From: Candidatus Coatesbacteria bacterium
GTDB lineage: Bacteria; RBG-13-66-14
Direction of reading: 5' to 3'
NCBI GenBank assembly: GCA_014728225.1
Contig: WJLX01000101.1
Coordinates: 1-50,114 of the forward strand
Length of the DNA stretch: 50,114 nucleotides
Shown here: in pieces, positions 33,781-42,049 of the stretch
Layout: every line of letters starts with the position of its first letter
Numbering within the stretch: the first letter of the stretch is position 1
Translations under genes and position numbers: made by a program
Notes under the pieces: model-generated
Databases searched by the model: none
What the model saw: only the letters and a program-made list of their open reading frames with translations
What the model was told of the DNA's origin: nothing

Positions 33781-34932
33781 TCAACCGGTGCGCTGCAGCT
33801 TGCGTTCGACCAACTTGCGGGCGATGCGGGTCAGCTCCTCCTCCTTGAAGGGCTTCTCCAGGTAGACGTCGGCGCGGACCAGGCGACCGCGGAGCTTGTC
33901 GGTGAAACCGGTCAGCGAGGTCAGCAGGATCACGGGCACGTCGGTGGTACGGGCGTCCTTCTTGAGCTGGCTGCAGACCTCGTAGCCGTTGCGCCCCGGC
34001 AGCATGACGTCGAGGACGACCAGATCGGGAGGTTCGGCGACGGCCTTCTCGATGGCGATTTCGCCGTCGGCGGCCTCGAGGATGTCGAAGCCGGCCTCGG
34101 AGAGGACGTAGCTGACCAGGTGGCGCGAGGTGATACTGTCGTCGACGACGAGGATGCGGGACTTGCGCTCACCGGCCTCGCCGCGTTTGACGATGCCCAG
34201 GTTGAAGAACACCGCCACCGCCTTGAGCACCTCCAGGCGGGAGTGGTGGGACAGGCTGAGCAGATTGTTGACCGTGCGGCGGTTGTTGATCAGCTTCAGG
34301 CAGTCCCATTCGACCTGGGAGAACTCGATGTCGTCGGCCAGCTCCTGCTGCTGGATCATCAGCGGGATGTCCAGAGAGCCGATGAGTTCGAGGAGGGACT
34401 GCTCCTCGTCGGTGATGCGGGCCACCTCCAGCAGCAGGTTGTCGACGCTCATCGGCTCGGCGAAGCTGCGGGGCAGCTCTTCGTCGTCGATATAATAGAC
34501 CAGGATGTCCATGTCGTCGGCCAGCTCGCCGTTGATGTGGCGGCGGCTGCCGCGATGCCGGCCGAAGAGGTCCTTGGCCAGCTCGACGGTGCGCAGGCGG
34601 AAGGCCTGTTCGACGTGCTCGGCGGTGACGATGCCCTTTCTTATCAGCACCTCGCCGATGACCCGGCCGTTGGCCCGCTGGCGCATTTGGGCCAGCTCGT
34701 TCATCAGCAGGCTGTTGGTGATGGCGCCGATGCGCACCAGGTAGGCGCCGATGGGCTCGATCTGGCCCGGGGAATCGGCCCAGATGACCCGGCCCGAGCG
34801 CAGGTAGAAATTGACCTCCAGCTCGTTGCTCTTGATGCTGCAGCAGATGGTTTCGCGCTTGAAGCGCAGCAGCTCGAAGATGTCGGGCAGGGACAGCCCG
34901 GAGTGGGTGCCTTTCAGGATTACGCGTTCCAT
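33781..34932 (-). CDS. PATAN (DUF4388)-receiver protein
   Basis: A 383-residue protein. The N-terminal PATAN/DUF4388 region is LKGTHSGLSLPDIFELLRFKRETICCSI, with FYLRSGRVIWADSPGQ. A helical middle follows (MRQRANGRVIGEVLIRKGIVTAEHVEQAF; TVNNLLSLSHHSRLEVLKAVAVFFNLGIV), then a C-terminal receiver from about 262 (RILVVDDSITSRHLVSYVL, phospho-Asp in VVLDVMLPGRNGYEV, KPFKEEEL). Related PATAN response regulators control pili, phototaxis and heterocyst patterning. It is first gene of the operon, with a promoter at 35120-35148. Confidence 0.88.
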   Translation of the reverse strand: MERVILKGTHSGLSLPDIFELLRFKRETICCSIKSNELEVNFYLRSGRVIWADSPGQIEPIGAYLVRIGAITNSLLMNELAQMRQRANGRVIGEVLIRKGIVTAEHVEQAFRLRTVELAKDLFGRHRGSRRHINGELADDMDILVYYIDDEELPRSFAEPMSVDNLLLEVARITDEEQSLLELIGSLDIPLMIQQQELADDIEFSQVEWDCLKLINNRRTVNNLLSLSHHSRLEVLKAVAVFFNLGIVKRGEAGERKSRILVVDDSITSRHLVSYVLSEAGFDILEAADGEIAIEKAVAEPPDLVVLDVMLPGRNGYEVCSQLKKDARTTDVPVILLTSLTGFTDKLRGRLVRADVYLEKPFKEEELTRIARKLVERKLQRTG

Positions 34933-35119
34933 CGGGATTGTGCCCCCAAAGCGAAAGACATCATTTTTCGTCGGACGGGTTGGCTGATAACGTCGTTCCG
35001 TGGTCTGGCCGGGTTCTGTGCGTTTCGATTGTTCAGGAAGAGGCCCACTGTGTCAGGCGGGTTCGAAGCGGGGATAATGGTCCAACTTCGTCTGTAGACG
35101 ATAGAAGGCGACAATCTGA
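34933..35119 (-). other. leader of the chemosensory operon
   Basis: About 180 nt between the predicted start of transcription and the first gene. It has no ORF with a ribosome-binding site and no riboswitch that I recognise. Confidence 0.4.
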
Positions 35120-35148
35120 AGTATAACTGCGACTAGGTATCTTTTCAA
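35120..35148 (-). promoter_or_regulatory. promoter of the chemosensory operon
   Basis: TTGAAA (35143-35148, minus strand), exactly 17 bp, TATACT (35120-35125). Sigma70-type rather than sigma28 (flagellar) or sigma54, which supports a non-flagellar regulon. Confidence 0.75.
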
Positions 35149-35809
35149 GTAGTGACTGGCTGATTATGACGTAGACGCTTGATCGGAACGCAGGTACCTA
35201 TAGCAGCGTCGCTGAGTCGCAAGCCACACTCGGCTTTCCCTCGCCGGGACCGCCCGACGGCGGACTGCCGGCGGGATCGGCGCCTTCGGTTGGTGGTTGT
35301 CGCCGGGGGAGCGGCGGAAAGTGCCTGCTCCTAACCCGTTCAGGACCAACTTGTCAGGATTGTTACTCGACCGGCGTTGCGGCGGCCCGTTAAACCGCTG
35401 CTCGCGCTGTCATCCAGCAGTCTGCGCCATTATCCGGCGGTCTCCGTTTCCCGCGCAATGTTCCAGCAACGTGAGTGCTGCCTGTCGCTTGTTTCAAGCG
35501 CTGGGAAAAGACCCCTCGAGCATCTCGGCCCCATCCTATCAGAATGGCTTGCTTTCTGACCAGCGCTTATCCATTCTGACAAGAAAACCGCTGGATTCCG
35601 CCGGCCGACCATCGGGGTCGGGGTTGGCCTTGTGGGCCTGGCTTCTCCCACCCCAAGCGCGAGGAGCGCTGAAGGATCACCGGTCCAGTAGTAATGCAAG
35701 AAGTGTGCCAAGGGAGCGGATTGCTCTTGTTGATAATCCCGCCGTGGGGCGGGGTTCACCTTCGGACCGACCCGCGGCGCGGTGCGGGCGCCGTCGGCCG
35801 CTGGATGAG
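35149..35809. other. non-coding gap of lower GC downstream of lptD-like gene
   Basis: No gene supported on either strand. Base composition is less GC-rich than the genes. It contains TGCAAGAAGTGTGCCAA at 35695-35711 (exact copy of 33421-33437) and a small stem CCCGCC / GGCGGG at 35738-35753 that could end the lptD-like transcript. Confidence 0.4.
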
Positions 35810-38239
35810 CTAATAGAGCTCCGGGCGGCCCTCGATGCGGATGTCCGGGATGTCCTTGATGTCGACCAGGAACCATACCCGGATGATGCCCCGGCTCTCC
35901 TCCAGGCGCAGTCGGGCCTCCCAGGAGTGCAGATCGCGGTAGATGGAGAAGGACTGGCTGACTAGGTCCCCGGTGACCAGATCCAGGTTGTTCTGGTAGG
36001 TCAGCCGCCAGTGGTCGGTCAGGTTGAAGATGGCCTGCAGGTTGAGGAACTGCAGGTCGGGCGAGCCGTACAATCCCTTGGTGAAGTCGTAATTGACGCC
36101 CAGGCGCCAGCCGGCGTCGATGCGCTGCTCGAGTTCGCTCTCCGGCAGGTCGGTGTCCAGGGGATCGTAACCCGGGATGTCGTCGACGGGGTCCAGGTAC
36201 TCGTTGTCGTCAAGGTCCGCCTTGGCGCCGCCGCCGGAGAAGGCCAGCCCGGCGGTCAGGTCGAAGCGGTTGAGCTCGCCGCTGTAGAGGTCGTGGGAGG
36301 TCGACAGGGTCAACCGGGCGTTGTACCACTCGGCGAAGTTAGGCGTCAGATAGACCCGGCTGGTCAGGTCGCTCCAGGGCTCCTCGAGCTCTTCGTCGGC
36401 GGCGGGCAGGGGAACGCCGAGGTTGGTGTCGCTCTCCTCGACGCCGTAAAGGGCGTAGCTGGTGTTCAGGTCCCAGCGCAGCAGCTCCAGGGTCTCCACC
36501 GCCGTCGGGTTCGCCGTCTCGTCACCGGTTTCCGCCTCGTCGACCTCGTACTCCGTCCCGGCGCCGGCGCCGAAGTGGATCTTGATCCGGTTGGTCAGCC
36601 CGAGGCCCAGGATCGTCGAGCCGTTCTGGGTCTGGCCGCCGGCAGGTACCAGCTCGTCGTCGATCTCCGGTTTCCAGCTCAGGCTCGCCGCCGGTTCGAC
36701 GATGTGGCGCACCTCGTCGTCGCCGGGGTAGAACAGACCGTAGAGGCGGGTGTTGAAGCCGATCCCGGCGTTGTAGAGCGGCTGGAGATGGTTGAGGGAG
36801 CCGTCGGCGGCCCGCCGGTACCAGTCCAGGCTGCCGGCGGCGAAGGGGGTGAAGTTGAAGAAGCGGAACAGGCTGAACGGCCGGCTCAGCCGCAGGCTCA
36901 GGTCGATGTTGCGGAAGGGGCCCGAGGTCGAGTTGAGCCGGTTGAGGTAGGTCAGCGAGCCGGAGAGATAGGCGCCGGTCTCGAACAGCTCGCTCTGGGA
37001 AACGGCGGCACGCACCCGGGGCACCGTCCAGGTCACCGGACCCAGACCGCCCTCCTCGTCCTCCTCGGCGTCGTAGTCCACCAGACTGGCGCTGTGGTCC
37101 AGGTCCAGCCCCAGGCTGAAGCGGTCCCAGGAGCGCGACAGGGAGAGGAAGCTGCGCAGGCTGCTCTGGGTGCGGTCGTCGACGTCCTCGGCGTAGAGGT
37201 AGTCGGTGTAGCGATCCGTGCGGGCGTCGATCTGCAGCAGACCGTCGATGTCCCAGGGCAGGTCCTGGCGGTGGCGGGCGCTGACCGACCACCACTCGCG
37301 ACCCGTGCTGCGGTCCTCGTCGTGAACGGCCTGGAAGTAGTTCAGGCCCCAACGGGTGCCGTAGAGGTAGCGGGCTTCGAGCTCCTGGCGCCAGCCGCGC
37401 TCGGTGTCGTAGTCCAGGCCGAAGGTGGCGTCGGCGTAGTCGTTGATGGCCCAGTAGTAGGCGTTGCGCAGGGTGAAGGCGTTGCTGGAGCGGTAGGCCA
37501 GCCGCGGGGCCAAAAAGCCGCTGCGCCGCTCGCCGCCGAGGGGGTAGTAGTAGTAGGGCGCCGCCATCACCGGCACGTGGCCGATGAACAGGATGATCGG
37601 CTTGGCGACCACCTTGTCGCCGGCGTAGACCTTGAGCCGGGGGCAGTAGAAGTGGTACTCCGGGTCCTCGGGGCGCTTGGAGGTGGTGAAGGTGCCGTTG
37701 GCGATGTGCAGCACATCGCCTTCCTGTAGTTTCAACCGTTCACCGGTGGCGAAACCCTTCTCGACGCCGGTGACGCCGTCGTAAACCAGACCGCGTCCGC
37801 TGGCGAAGCTGTAGCGCATCCGCTCGCCGTCGACACGCTCGTCGCCCTCGATCAGCACCGGGGCGCCCAGGGCCTCGACCTCGCCGCCGGCGGCCTCGTA
37901 GACGACGGTGTCCGCCGCCAGGCGCATGTCCTCGTAGGCCACCCGGGCGTTGACGTTGAGGATCAGGCGCTCCTCGCGCACCCGGTACTCCAGCCAGCCC
38001 GTCTCGGCGTCGACGGCGAAGCCGATCTCCCCCGGCGGCAGCTCGTCGACGAAGAAGAAGTCCGTCCGCTCGTCCGCGTCGCGCTCGGCGGAGCCGTCCA
38101 CTTCGCGCTCGCTCCAGGCCAGAGCGGCGGCGCCGGCGGGCTCCGGCTCCGGCAGACGGGGTTCCGGCACCGGCGGGCCCGGTTCCCGGGCCGCCGCCGA
38201 CAGGACCGCGACGAGGATGATGGTCAGGGTTTGGCGCAT
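35810..38239 (-). CDS. LptD/OstA-like outer-membrane protein
   Basis: 809 residues with signal peptide MRQTLTIILVAVLSAAA. An N-terminal OstA/LptA-like jelly-roll domain (about 70-190: LNVNARVAYEDMRLAADTVVYEAAGGEVEALG) is followed by a long beta-barrel with alternating aromatic strands (AYYWAINDYADATFGLDYDTERGW; YYYYPLGGERRSGFLAPRL, an LptD-type motif). LptD inserts lipopolysaccharide in the outer leaflet; no lptA/B/C/F/G genes are in the window. It has no nearby cysteines forming the proteobacterial disulfides. The frame extends 84 bp upstream, but this ATG gives a proper signal peptide. The ribosome-binding site is weak. Confidence 0.88.
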   Translation of the reverse strand: MRQTLTIILVAVLSAAAREPGPPVPEPRLPEPEPAGAAALAWSEREVDGSAERDADERTDFFFVDELPPGEIGFAVDAETGWLEYRVREERLILNVNARVAYEDMRLAADTVVYEAAGGEVEALGAPVLIEGDERVDGERMRYSFASGRGLVYDGVTGVEKGFATGERLKLQEGDVLHIANGTFTTSKRPEDPEYHFYCPRLKVYAGDKVVAKPIILFIGHVPVMAAPYYYYPLGGERRSGFLAPRLAYRSSNAFTLRNAYYWAINDYADATFGLDYDTERGWRQELEARYLYGTRWGLNYFQAVHDEDRSTGREWWSVSARHRQDLPWDIDGLLQIDARTDRYTDYLYAEDVDDRTQSSLRSFLSLSRSWDRFSLGLDLDHSASLVDYDAEEDEEGGLGPVTWTVPRVRAAVSQSELFETGAYLSGSLTYLNRLNSTSGPFRNIDLSLRLSRPFSLFRFFNFTPFAAGSLDWYRRAADGSLNHLQPLYNAGIGFNTRLYGLFYPGDDEVRHIVEPAASLSWKPEIDDELVPAGGQTQNGSTILGLGLTNRIKIHFGAGAGTEYEVDEAETGDETANPTAVETLELLRWDLNTSYALYGVEESDTNLGVPLPAADEELEEPWSDLTSRVYLTPNFAEWYNARLTLSTSHDLYSGELNRFDLTAGLAFSGGGAKADLDDNEYLDPVDDIPGYDPLDTDLPESELEQRIDAGWRLGVNYDFTKGLYGSPDLQFLNLQAIFNLTDHWRLTYQNNLDLVTGDLVSQSFSIYRDLHSWEARLRLEESRGIIRVWFLVDIKDIPDIRIEGRPELY

Positions 38240-38962
38240 GGCTATGCAACAAGCCGCCGCCGACGTCCGGCGACGGATTCGGGGTCCACGGTGGCTGTGG
38301 TGAGAACGACGGGGAGTAGTCACCGCCCCCGGGACGGCGGCCCTATCCCGGCGTCAAGCGATAACAGTCAGGCGTTACCCACGCTGCTGAACCTTTCCGC
38401 TGCGCGCGGCATGGTTTTTCAGCAACGGTGAAGGCTGAAAGGGCCATCGGGGCAGCGGATTGGCCGACAGCCTTGGCAAGCCGGTCGAGGACCAGTTCCA
38501 ACCGCTTGGCCTTGAACCAGGTGGTAAGCAGGTAAACCCGGAGGAAACCGTTAGCGACAGGCGGCGGCTCGAACAGTCCCGGAGCGCCGGAGCCGGTTTC
38601 GCGATGCTGAAGCCCTCCCGGTTCCGCCCGGCAACACAAAACAAGGGGCATGACCCGCACGCTGCCAACGCCTTGCTCAGCAGTGGTTACAGGCATGTAG
38701 CGGCTCGTTGCCGTCAAGTGATCCCGCCAGTTGTTATCCGGCTGTCTTCCGGCCGTGGAGGCAAGCATCCAGCGGTGGTCGGCGGAACGGACCCCGGCGA
38801 CGGCCGTGCCAATGCCGGGACACAGCTTGAGCCGGCAGTGCTCGAGGTTGTCACTACGGCGCGGCCGACGAGGGGTAGACTGACGAACACCGTAGGCCGA
38901 GCGCCGCGAGGGTGGGCGATCATCGGTCTCTACGCGCCTAGCTCGGTCCGGGAGCGAAGGGC
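38240..38962. other. long gap upstream of lptD-like gene, possibly decayed DNA
   Basis: A minus-strand frame of 141 codons (38343-38768; contains ANGFLRVYLLTTWFKAKRLELVLDRLAKAV) is open, but it has no clear ribosome-binding site, no recognised family and lower GC. Fragments such as GGCATGGTTTTTCAGC (38409-38424) are reminiscent of the inverted-repeat arm but unpaired. Probably non-coding or a remnant. Confidence 0.35.
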
Positions 38963-39799
38963 TTATTGCCCGTTCCCGCCGTCCAGCAGGCGCAGCAGCA
39001 GCGCCAGGGTGCCTTTCAGCTCGTGGCGGTGGCAGATCAGGTCGACGAAGCCGTGCTCGAGCTGGAACTCGGAGCGCTGGAAGCCCGGCGGCAGTTTCTG
39101 CTTGATGGTCTGCTCGATGACCCGGGCCCCGGTGAAGCCCATCAGGGCCTGGGGCTCGGCGATATGGACGTCGCCGAGCTGGGCGAAGGAGGCCATCACC
39201 CCGGCCGTCGTCGGATCCGTCAGCACGACGAGGTAGGGCAGATCGGCGGCGCGCAGCCGGGCGCAGGCCGCCGAGGTTTTGGCCATCTGCATCAGCGACA
39301 GCAGACCCTCCTGCATCCGCGCCCCGCCCGAGGTGCAGACCATCACCATCGGCAGCCCCTCCTCGACGGCGCGCTCCATCGCCCGGGTGACCTTCTCGCC
39401 GACGACGGAGCCCATCGAGCCGCCGATGAAGCTGAAATCCATCACCGCCAGGCTGACGGGCAGACCCTCGAGCTCGGCCAGGCCGCAGATAACGCCCTCG
39501 CCCTCGCCGGTCTTCTCGATCGCCGCCCGCAGCCGCTGGGGATAGGGCTTGCGGTCGACGAAGTCCAGCGGGTCGACGGAACGCAGCTCGGCGTCGTGCT
39601 CGGCGAAGCTGCCCTTGTCGGCCAACTGGAAGACCCGCTTGCGACCCGGCACCTTACCGTGGTAATCGCAGTGGGGGCAGACGTAGAGGTTCTCCTCGAG
39701 CTGCTTGGAGTACAGGGTCTCGGCGCAGGAGGGGCACTTGACCATCAAGCCGCTGGGCACGGCGGGCCCGCGTCCGCTGGGAGGCTTCTTCTCGGTCAT
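38963..39799 (-). CDS. accD: acetyl-CoA carboxylase carboxyltransferase subunit beta
   Basis: A 278-residue AccD that transfers carboxyl from carboxybiotin to acetyl-CoA with AccA. The N-terminal zinc ribbon is CPSC...CPHC; the crotonase-like core has DFSFIGGSMGSVVGEKVTRAMERAVE and CTSGGARMQEGLLSLMQMAKT, and ends near ARVIEQTIKQKLPPGFQRSEF. The frame opens further upstream, but ATG 39799 has GAGGAG close by. It lies 20 bp after the PorV-like gene; accA is not in the window. Confidence 0.97.
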   Translation of the reverse strand: MTEKKPPSGRGPAVPSGLMVKCPSCAETLYSKQLEENLYVCPHCDYHGKVPGRKRVFQLADKGSFAEHDAELRSVDPLDFVDRKPYPQRLRAAIEKTGEGEGVICGLAELEGLPVSLAVMDFSFIGGSMGSVVGEKVTRAMERAVEEGLPMVMVCTSGGARMQEGLLSLMQMAKTSAACARLRAADLPYLVVLTDPTTAGVMASFAQLGDVHIAEPQALMGFTGARVIEQTIKQKLPPGFQRSEFQLEHGFVDLICHRHELKGTLALLLRLLDGGNGQ

Positions 39800-39819
39800 C
39801 GAACTCCTCGGTTGGTGGT

Positions 39820-40701
39820 CTAGAAATCGGGGCTGAGGGCCAGGCGCAGGCTGAATTCGGCATCCGCATCGTCGGCGGCCCACAGGGCGGCGGCCAGTTC
39901 GACAAAACCCAGACGGCAGCTCAACCCGGCGCCCCAGATTTGGCTTTCAACGCGGTAACCGCCGCTGAGGACCAGCTGGAAACTCTCGGCGGCTATCGGG
40001 GTCAGCGTCAGATGCCCTCCGTAATCGTACTCTCCGCTGGTGGCGGCGTAGCGGACTTCGACGGCGGGCAGGAGCCAGGACAATCCGCCGTAGGCGAGTC
40101 CGGCGCGCAGCAACCGTTCGCTGAAGATGCGTCCGTCACCGATCTCCAAGCCGGGAGGGATCAGGTTACCTGCGGCGAAACCCAGCCGCCAGCCGTCGTC
40201 GAAACGGGCCTGAAGGCCCAGGTCGAGGCCGAAGCCGTTGTCGGCTTCGGCGGGGCTCTCGAGGGAGAGGGTCTTGAGGTTGACCCCGAGCGCCAGAACG
40301 TCGCCCACGGGAACACCGACCTGTACGGCGGCGATGGATTCGCGATAATCGCTCCCGTCATCACCGAGGTTGTCGAGGGAAAAACCCAGAGTGGCCAGGG
40401 TGTTGGTCTGTCCCAGAGTGGCCGACTCGGTACGCATCGGCTTGACCACGGCCATACCGTAAGTGCCGAATACGACGCCGGAAGAGCCGGCGCCGCCTCC
40501 CCGCAGCAGGATGTCCGCCCGGGGGGCGAAGCCCAGCACCGCCGGGTTGATCAGGCCCAGGGCCGGGTCGTCGGCGACGACGCCCTGCCAGGCCCGGCCG
40601 AGGTAGGCCGTGCCGCCGGCGTAATCCTCGATGGGATAGGCCGCCACGCCGGCCGAGACCAGCACCAATACCGCCAAACTGAGAGAGCGGGCACGTTTCA
40701 T
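39820..40701 (-). CDS. PorV/UPF0164-like outer-membrane beta-barrel protein
   Basis: A 293-residue protein: signal peptide MKRARSLSLAVLVLVSAGVAA, then GGTAYLGRAWQGVVADDPALGLINPAVLGF, the N-terminal motif of PorV/PorQ/UPF0164 proteins, then alternating strands to LALSPDF (C-terminal Phe, as expected for BAM insertion). FadL-like fold is expected. Its start overlaps the fba stop by 4 bp, so it is translated with fba; the pairing is odd because the products have no known link. Confidence 0.82.
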   Translation of the reverse strand: MKRARSLSLAVLVLVSAGVAAYPIEDYAGGTAYLGRAWQGVVADDPALGLINPAVLGFAPRADILLRGGGAGSSGVVFGTYGMAVVKPMRTESATLGQTNTLATLGFSLDNLGDDGSDYRESIAAVQVGVPVGDVLALGVNLKTLSLESPAEADNGFGLDLGLQARFDDGWRLGFAAGNLIPPGLEIGDGRIFSERLLRAGLAYGGLSWLLPAVEVRYAATSGEYDYGGHLTLTPIAAESFQLVLSGGYRVESQIWGAGLSCRLGFVELAAALWAADDADAEFSLRLALSPDF

Positions 40702-41645
40702 CGGCCATCCCAGCCGTAGAGCTCGGCCTTGCCGCTGGAGCCCAGCAGTTGCATCTTGTGGCGCACGACCTTGGTGATCGCCGCGCGGGCCGGGCCCAGA
40801 TACTTGCGGGGATCGAACTGCTTGCGATCCGTATCCAGAATCTCACGTACCGCGCCGAGCATGGCCAGGCGCAGGTCCGTGTCGATGTTGACCTTGCTGA
40901 CGCCCATGGTGACGGCCTTGCTGACGGCCGCGTCGGGAACACCCTTGCTGCCGCCCAGCTCGGCCCCGTGCTTCTCGGCGCGCTCGCGGACCCAGTCGGG
41001 CACGGCGCTGGCACCGTGGAGGACCAGAGGGACGTCGACCTTGTGGCGGATCTGTTGCAGGCGCTCGAAGTCCAGCTTGGGCGCGCCCTTGAACTTGTAG
41101 GCACCGTGGCTGGTGCCGATGGCCACGGCCAGGGAATCCACCCCGGTGCGCTCGACGAACTCGGCCGCCTGGTCCGGATCGGTCAGCACGGCCTCACCCG
41201 CAGCGACCTCGACGTGCTCCTCGATGCCCTCCAAACGGCCCAGTTCGGCCTCGCAGGAGCAGCCGCAGGCGTGGGCCAGCTCGGCGGCCCGCTTGCTGGC
41301 GGCCACGTTCTCCTCGAAGGGCAGCTTAGAGGCGTCGATCATGATGCTCGAGAAACCCGCGTTGATCGCCTGGACGCACTTGGCGTAGTCGGCGCCGTGG
41401 TCCAGATGGATGCTCAGCGGCACGCCGCTCTCGAAGGCCGCGGTGCGGGCCATGCCAACCAGGTAGGCCGCACCGGCGTACTTCAGCGCTCCGGAGCTGA
41501 CGGCGATGATCACCGGCGACTGCTCCAGCGCGGCGGCCTCGACGATCCCCTGGAGGATCTCCATGTTGTTGATGTTGAACGCCCCGACGGCGAAGCCCTT
41601 CTCGTAACCCACGCGCATCAGATCATCGTTATTGTACAGCGGCAT
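40698..41645 (-). CDS. fba: class II fructose-bisphosphate aldolase
   Basis: Splits fructose-1,6-bisphosphate (or a related ketose bisphosphate) in glycolysis/gluconeogenesis. 315 residues; zinc ligands in IHLDHGADY, AIGTSHGAYKF and LHGASAVPDW; FAVGAFNINNMEILQGIVEAA and INIDTDLRLAML-like VNIDTDLRLAMLGAVRE are family signatures. It starts at ATG 41645 with an extended -10 promoter at 41699-41707, and heads the fba-porV-accD unit. Confidence 0.96.
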   Translation of the reverse strand: MPLYNNDDLMRVGYEKGFAVGAFNINNMEILQGIVEAAALEQSPVIIAVSSGALKYAGAAYLVGMARTAAFESGVPLSIHLDHGADYAKCVQAINAGFSSIMIDASKLPFEENVAASKRAAELAHACGCSCEAELGRLEGIEEHVEVAAGEAVLTDPDQAAEFVERTGVDSLAVAIGTSHGAYKFKGAPKLDFERLQQIRHKVDVPLVLHGASAVPDWVRERAEKHGAELGGSKGVPDAAVSKAVTMGVSKVNIDTDLRLAMLGAVREILDTDRKQFDPRKYLGPARAAITKVVRHKMQLLGSSGKAELYGWDGR

Positions 41646-41698
41646 CGCTGACCCCCCTAGATCATTGTTGGCAAGCTGTCTCTCGATCGGTATCGGCG

Positions 41699-41707
41699 AT
41701 TATAACA
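41699..41707 (-). promoter_or_regulatory. extended -10 promoter of fba
   Basis: TGTTATAAT on the minus strand (consensus TATAAT with TGn), about 55 bp upstream of the fba start. No good -35, as usual for extended -10 promoters. Confidence 0.6.
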
Positions 41708-41785
41708 CGGCCCCCGCCGGGCGGCCAGCGGGGGGTAAGCTTGCCGACCATCGGACACCTCGCCCGCCCAGCAGCGCCCGCGCCA

Positions 41786-41980
41786 GGCCCTGGAAAAGCG
41801 GCCGCGGGTCAACCGCAACCCCCCAGGAACACCGCGCCGCCGGAACTGGCACGGTTTTTGCAACTCGGCGACCGTTGGAGCGTTCCTCAACGGTTCGCCT
41901 CAGCAAAAACCGTGCCAGTTCCGGCGGCGGAGGTTTGTCGGTAGTCGTGCCGCTGTTCCGATACCCGCTTTTCCAGGGCC
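41786..41980. repeat. nested inverted-repeat element, copy D
   Basis: The outer arms 41786-41801 and 41965-41980 are a 16-bp inverted repeat (GGCCCTGGAAAAGCGG), diverged from the other copies but keeping GAAAA. The inner arms 41836-41861 and 41903-41928 are a perfect 26-bp inverted repeat with core GGAACTGGCACGGTTTTTGC. The 41-bp centre folds again (GCGACCGTTG with CAACGGTTCGC). Total 195 bp. It lies 69 bp past the tandem-Nudix stop and upstream of fba. Confidence 0.92.
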
Positions 41981-42049
41981 GGGCACGTGGGGGTGGGGGT
42001 GGTGATCAGCGCAGCGCAGAGCGGGCATCGCTTTGTCGGAGTAAGGTAG

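Noticed and set aside
36011-37729. 572-codon open frame antisense to the lptD-like gene
   Set aside because: The minus strand has signal peptide and barrel motifs; the plus product is Val/Gly/Gln-rich without family features.
38460-39236. 258-codon plus-strand frame overlapping accD
   Set aside because: It runs antisense into accD, which is certain, and has no ribosome-binding site.
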